A stretch of 17,218 nt of DNA, from positions 1-17,218 of the forward strand of contig NZ_CASEGO010000053.1 of the NCBI RefSeq assembly GCF_949287625.1, in the 5' to 3' direction. Made by a program: the position numbers and the translations under genes. Below are positions 14,864 through 17,218 of this stretch, one piece after another. Positions within the stretch are counted from its first letter, which is position 1, and every line of letters begins with the position of its first letter. This DNA is from an uncultured Brachyspira sp. (GTDB taxonomy: Bacteria > Spirochaetota > Brachyspiria > Brachyspirales > Brachyspiraceae). The notes below the pieces were generated by a model that ran no database searches, was not told the origin of the DNA, and saw only the letters and a program-made list of their open reading frames with translations.

Positions 14864-16681
14864 ATGAACAGAATTATAGGGACAGCAGGGCATGTTGACC
14901 ATGGTAAATCGGAATTAATCAAAGCATTAACAGGTATCGCTATGATGCGTTTGCCTGAAGAGAAAAAAAGAGAGATGACTATTGATTTGGGCTTTGGTTT
15001 TTTCAAGCCTAATGATGATATTACCATTGGTGTGATAGATGTACCAGGTCATGAAAGGTTTATAAGAAACATGGTCGCCGGCATGTGGAGTTTGGATTTG
15101 GTTATGCTTGTTGTTTGTGCTAGTGAAGGCTGGATGAATATGACAGAAGAGCATGCGAAAGTAGCTTTGTCTCTTGGTATAAGAAATGTTATATGCGTAA
15201 TGAATAAAATTGATTTGGTTAATGAAGAGAAATTAAAAGAAAGCGAAGAGGATATTAAAAAGAATTTGTACAGAATATTTAATAAGGATATAGAAATAGT
15301 AAAAGTTTCTGCCTTAAATGGTACTAATATAGATTTATTAAAAGAAAGAGTTACAGATATATTAATTAATGAAAAATATGAAGAAGATATAAAAACACAT
15401 ATTTATGTTGATAGGGTTTTTTCTATAAAAGGTGCTGGTCTTACTATTACGGGAAGTATTAAAGGAGGCAGCATAAAAAGAGATGATACTTTAATACATT
15501 ATCCTACAAAAAAAGAAGTTTCTATAAGAAATATTCAGTCCTATCATGAGGACAGAGAAATAGTATATGCAACATCCCGTATAGCTATAAATTTAAAAAA
15601 TATAAAAAAAGAAGAGATTAGAAGAGGGCATCTTTTATGCGATAAAGATGAAACAGTATTTTTAACAGATGAGATAATATTAGAATTAGTCCATAACAGC
15701 GATGTAGAATATCTAAAAAAGATAAAAAATGCAGAGTTTGCTATAGGTACTGAATGTGCAGTGGCTCAGATAATACCTATGTATAAGAGGGCTGTTTATA
15801 ATGATTCGGATAAAAAGATAAAAACGGATGTTGATATTAGGGAAATAGATGATAGGTTTATAAGATTAAAATTTGATGAGCCTATATCAGTATTTTGGAA
15901 GGAAAGAGGTATATTAATAAGTCATGGCGGAAGCAATATAATAGGTACAGGAGATGTATTTTGGGGCAGCAAAACAACACCTCAGATTAGAAAAGGTATA
16001 ATGGATAATGCACATGACTTTTTGGGGAAAGTAAAAAGAGATAGATATACAGATTTGGTTATATCAGTAAATGGATATTCTATTGCTTTAGGAAAACTTC
16101 CAGACTATGCGGTAAATATTTCAAATTATTTTGTAAAAAAAGATTATTTAAATAATCTTCTTGAAGAGTCAAAAAAATTAATAGATTCCAAAAAAGATGG
16201 TTTTTCTTTTGAAGATATAAGAAATCATCTTAATATAGATAATGCCTTTACAAAACCTTTTATAGATTATTTAGTTCAAAATAAAATCATAATGCCTTTT
16301 AATAATATATACAAGAAATATAGTCAAAGTATTGATTTAACTAATTCTCAGAAATTATTATTAGATAAGTTAAAGAAAGAAGATTTAAACGGATTAGATG
16401 AGAAGGCTATAAAGGCATTTCCTAATGGAATGAAAGATATAAAAGTATTATCCGCCTCTAAGCAGGCTATGTATCTTGAAGAAGGCATATATTATCATAT
16501 AGATGTATACAATAGAGTAAAAAATTTAATAATGAAAAATTCTAAGCCTAAAGATATTATAACAATAGCTTTTGTTAAAGAAAAAACAGGTCTTTCAAGA
16601 AAATATGTAATACCGCTTTTAAATGCTTTGGAGAGAGAAAAACTTCTAAAGCGTCAGGGTAATGATAGGGTGGTAATTTAA
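14864..16681 (+). CDS. selB: Selenocysteine-specific translation elongation factor
   Basis: SelB is a GTPase that carries Sec-tRNA(Sec) to the ribosome at UGA codons marked by a SECIS hairpin in the mRNA. G-domain motifs are complete: GHVDHGKS (9-16), the switch region with T39 in MTIDLGF, DVPGH (59-63) and NKID (114-117). EF-Tu-like beta-barrel domains follow (about 175-370). The last 200 residues form the winged-helix region that binds the SECIS element; the final helix-turn-helix lies near residues 550-605. At 605 residues it has the normal family length. AGGAG lies 10 bases before the ATG. Downstream of selA in the same orientation, it completes the Sec decoding set, but a structured spacer separates the two genes. 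Confidence 0.97.
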   Translation: MNRIIGTAGHVDHGKSELIKALTGIAMMRLPEEKKREMTIDLGFGFFKPNDDITIGVIDVPGHERFIRNMVAGMWSLDLVMLVVCASEGWMNMTEEHAKVALSLGIRNVICVMNKIDLVNEEKLKESEEDIKKNLYRIFNKDIEIVKVSALNGTNIDLLKERVTDILINEKYEEDIKTHIYVDRVFSIKGAGLTITGSIKGGSIKRDDTLIHYPTKKEVSIRNIQSYHEDREIVYATSRIAINLKNIKKEEIRRGHLLCDKDETVFLTDEIILELVHNSDVEYLKKIKNAEFAIGTECAVAQIIPMYKRAVYNDSDKKIKTDVDIREIDDRFIRLKFDEPISVFWKERGILISHGGSNIIGTGDVFWGSKTTPQIRKGIMDNAHDFLGKVKRDRYTDLVISVNGYSIALGKLPDYAVNISNYFVKKDYLNNLLEESKKLIDSKKDGFSFEDIRNHLNIDNAFTKPFIDYLVQNKIIMPFNNIYKKYSQSIDLTNSQKLLLDKLKKEDLNGLDEKAIKAFPNGMKDIKVLSASKQAMYLEEGIYYHIDVYNRVKNLIMKNSKPKDIITIAFVKEKTGLSRKYVIPLLNALEREKLLKRQGNDRVVI

Positions 16682-16714
16682 TATATGGTCAAAAATCAAA
16701 GAGCTTTGCATAGC

Positions 16715-16731
16715 AGTTATTAGAAATAACT
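16715..16731 (+). terminator. Small hairpin after selB
   Basis: AGTTATT and AATAACT pair perfectly round the loop AGA, 34 bases after the selB stop, and a CAAAG-AG-CTTTG palindrome lies just before. No T-tract follows, so a terminator function is doubtful. Confidence 0.25.
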
Positions 16732-16765
16732 AAAATTTGAGAAACTATATTTGTTTGTGTATATT

Positions 16766-17059
16766 ATGAATGTAAGCAGATATGGAGAATTAGAAAGTGT
16801 ATTAAAATCTATAAAAAAATCTTATTTTGTTTTTGCTGATTGTTTAGAGAGTTTGGGAGAATGCTTAAAAAATAATGAAAAAATATAAGAGATAAAGATT
16901 TTGATAAGTTCTATATAAATAATTAGATTTGATACATACGGTAAAACATAAACAAACTATTAAATATTGCAATTTTGAATCTGCTATAAAAAATATATAT
17001 GGGATTTATATAATTATATTTTGTATGATTTGAAAGAATTTTTGAAATTATTGATATAA
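16766..17059 (+). pseudogene. Decayed short gene, frameshifted at A-runs
   Basis: The first 40 codons read well as MNVSRYGELESVLKSIKKSY and onward to NNEKI, then stop at 16886. Coding-like sequence continues in other frames: RDKDFDKFYINN to a stop at 16924, then LDLIHTVKHKQTIKYCNFES from 16923. After another shift near 16990 comes WDLYNYILYDLKEFLKLLI, with a stop at 17057-17059. At least two of the breaks fall at A-runs. Joined, the pieces give a helical protein of about 95-100 residues. The pattern NFES...IWDLYNYIL faintly recalls HEPN-like or nucleotidyltransferase substrate-binding (HI0074) proteins, but this is a guess. The first 40-residue frame could alternatively be a genuine small protein. 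Confidence 0.4.
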
Positions 17060-17073
17060 TAAGTTTATATAAT

Positions 17074-17102
17074 TTGACAAAATATATTTTTAATGATATA
17101 AT
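17074..17102 (+). promoter_or_regulatory. Perfect consensus promoter upstream of the heptamer repeat
   Basis: TTGACA (17074-17079), a 17-base spacer and TATAAT (17097-17102) match the sigma-70 consensus at every position. A TG one base before the -10 (extended -10) adds to it. The predicted start, near 17109, is about 11 bases before the tandem repeat, so the transcript would carry the repeat in its 5' part. The gene it drives lies outside the window. Confidence 0.8.
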
Positions 17103-17119
17103 ATATAAAAGAGTGGTTT

Positions 17120-17218
17120 AACTCTAAACTCTAAACTCTAAACTCTAAACTCTAAACTCTAAACTCTAAACTCTAAACTCTAAACTCTAAACTCTAAACT
17201 CTAAACTCTAAACTCTAA
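17120..17218. repeat. AACTCTA heptanucleotide tandem repeat (about 14 copies)
   Basis: The unit AACTCTA repeats without a single mismatch from 17120 to the window edge at 17218, 99 bases. Because seven is not a multiple of three, every frame on both strands meets a stop, so it cannot be coding. Perfect identity suggests recent slippage and a copy number that varies between strains. The run may continue past the window or mark an assembly end. Confidence 0.95.

Noticed and set aside
14864..15154. E37 in SelB where E. coli has Gly (KKREMTI against KKRGMTI) as a possible functional loss
   Set aside because: The essential switch Thr and all GTPase motifs are intact, and variation at this position is likely within the family.
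13014..16681. A selenoprotein gene with in-frame UGA inside the locus
   Set aside because: No long frame interrupted by a single TGA with a following SECIS-like hairpin was seen; the selA-selB spacer has stops in all frames.
17120..17218. CRISPR array or telomere reading of the heptamer run
   Set aside because: There are no spacers between units, so it is not CRISPR. Similarity to plant-type telomere repeats is superficial and no chromosome-end features are seen.

Overview
The window is strongly AT-rich. Its lipoproteins, small barrel-like envelope proteins and complete selenocysteine insertion cluster suggest a host-associated, diderm, anaerobic spirochaete, most likely Brachyspira. That assignment rests on base composition and gene style, not on a database match.

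Layout. Positions 144-7294 hold four minus-strand genes in a compact run. In transcription order these are a long cytoplasmic coiled-coil protein with a Lys-rich N-terminus, a large lipoprotein resembling heparinase II/III-type polysaccharide lyases, a degenerate NagB-like protein, and a second degenerate NagB-like domain fused to an intact NagA deacetylase. The last three suggest uptake or breakdown of an amino-sugar polymer ending in GlcNAc-6-phosphate. The NagB-like parts look regulatory or structural rather than catalytic. SecG (7482-7829) stands alone on the plus strand.

Positions 7830-8301 contain a small mobile-looking element with 19-bp inverted ends. Inside it is a double-hairpin repeat whose second copy sits at positions 1-105, with compensatory base changes between the copies. 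Positions 8302-12476 hold five minus-strand genes: two tandem paralogous envelope proteins with their own promoter, a multi-pass membrane protein, an orphan NMT1/THI5-like periplasmic binding protein, and nadD.

After about 440 bp of featureless AT-rich DNA comes the plus-strand selenocysteine locus: tRNA-Sec (anticodon UCA, with an apparent bulge in the acceptor stem), selA and selB. These supply the charged Sec-tRNA and its dedicated elongation factor. The selA-selB spacer is unusually structured, with an internal duplication and several hairpins. Beyond selB there is a decayed short gene, then a perfect-consensus sigma-70-type promoter that fires directly into a run of about 14 copies of the heptamer AACTCTA, which reaches the window edge.
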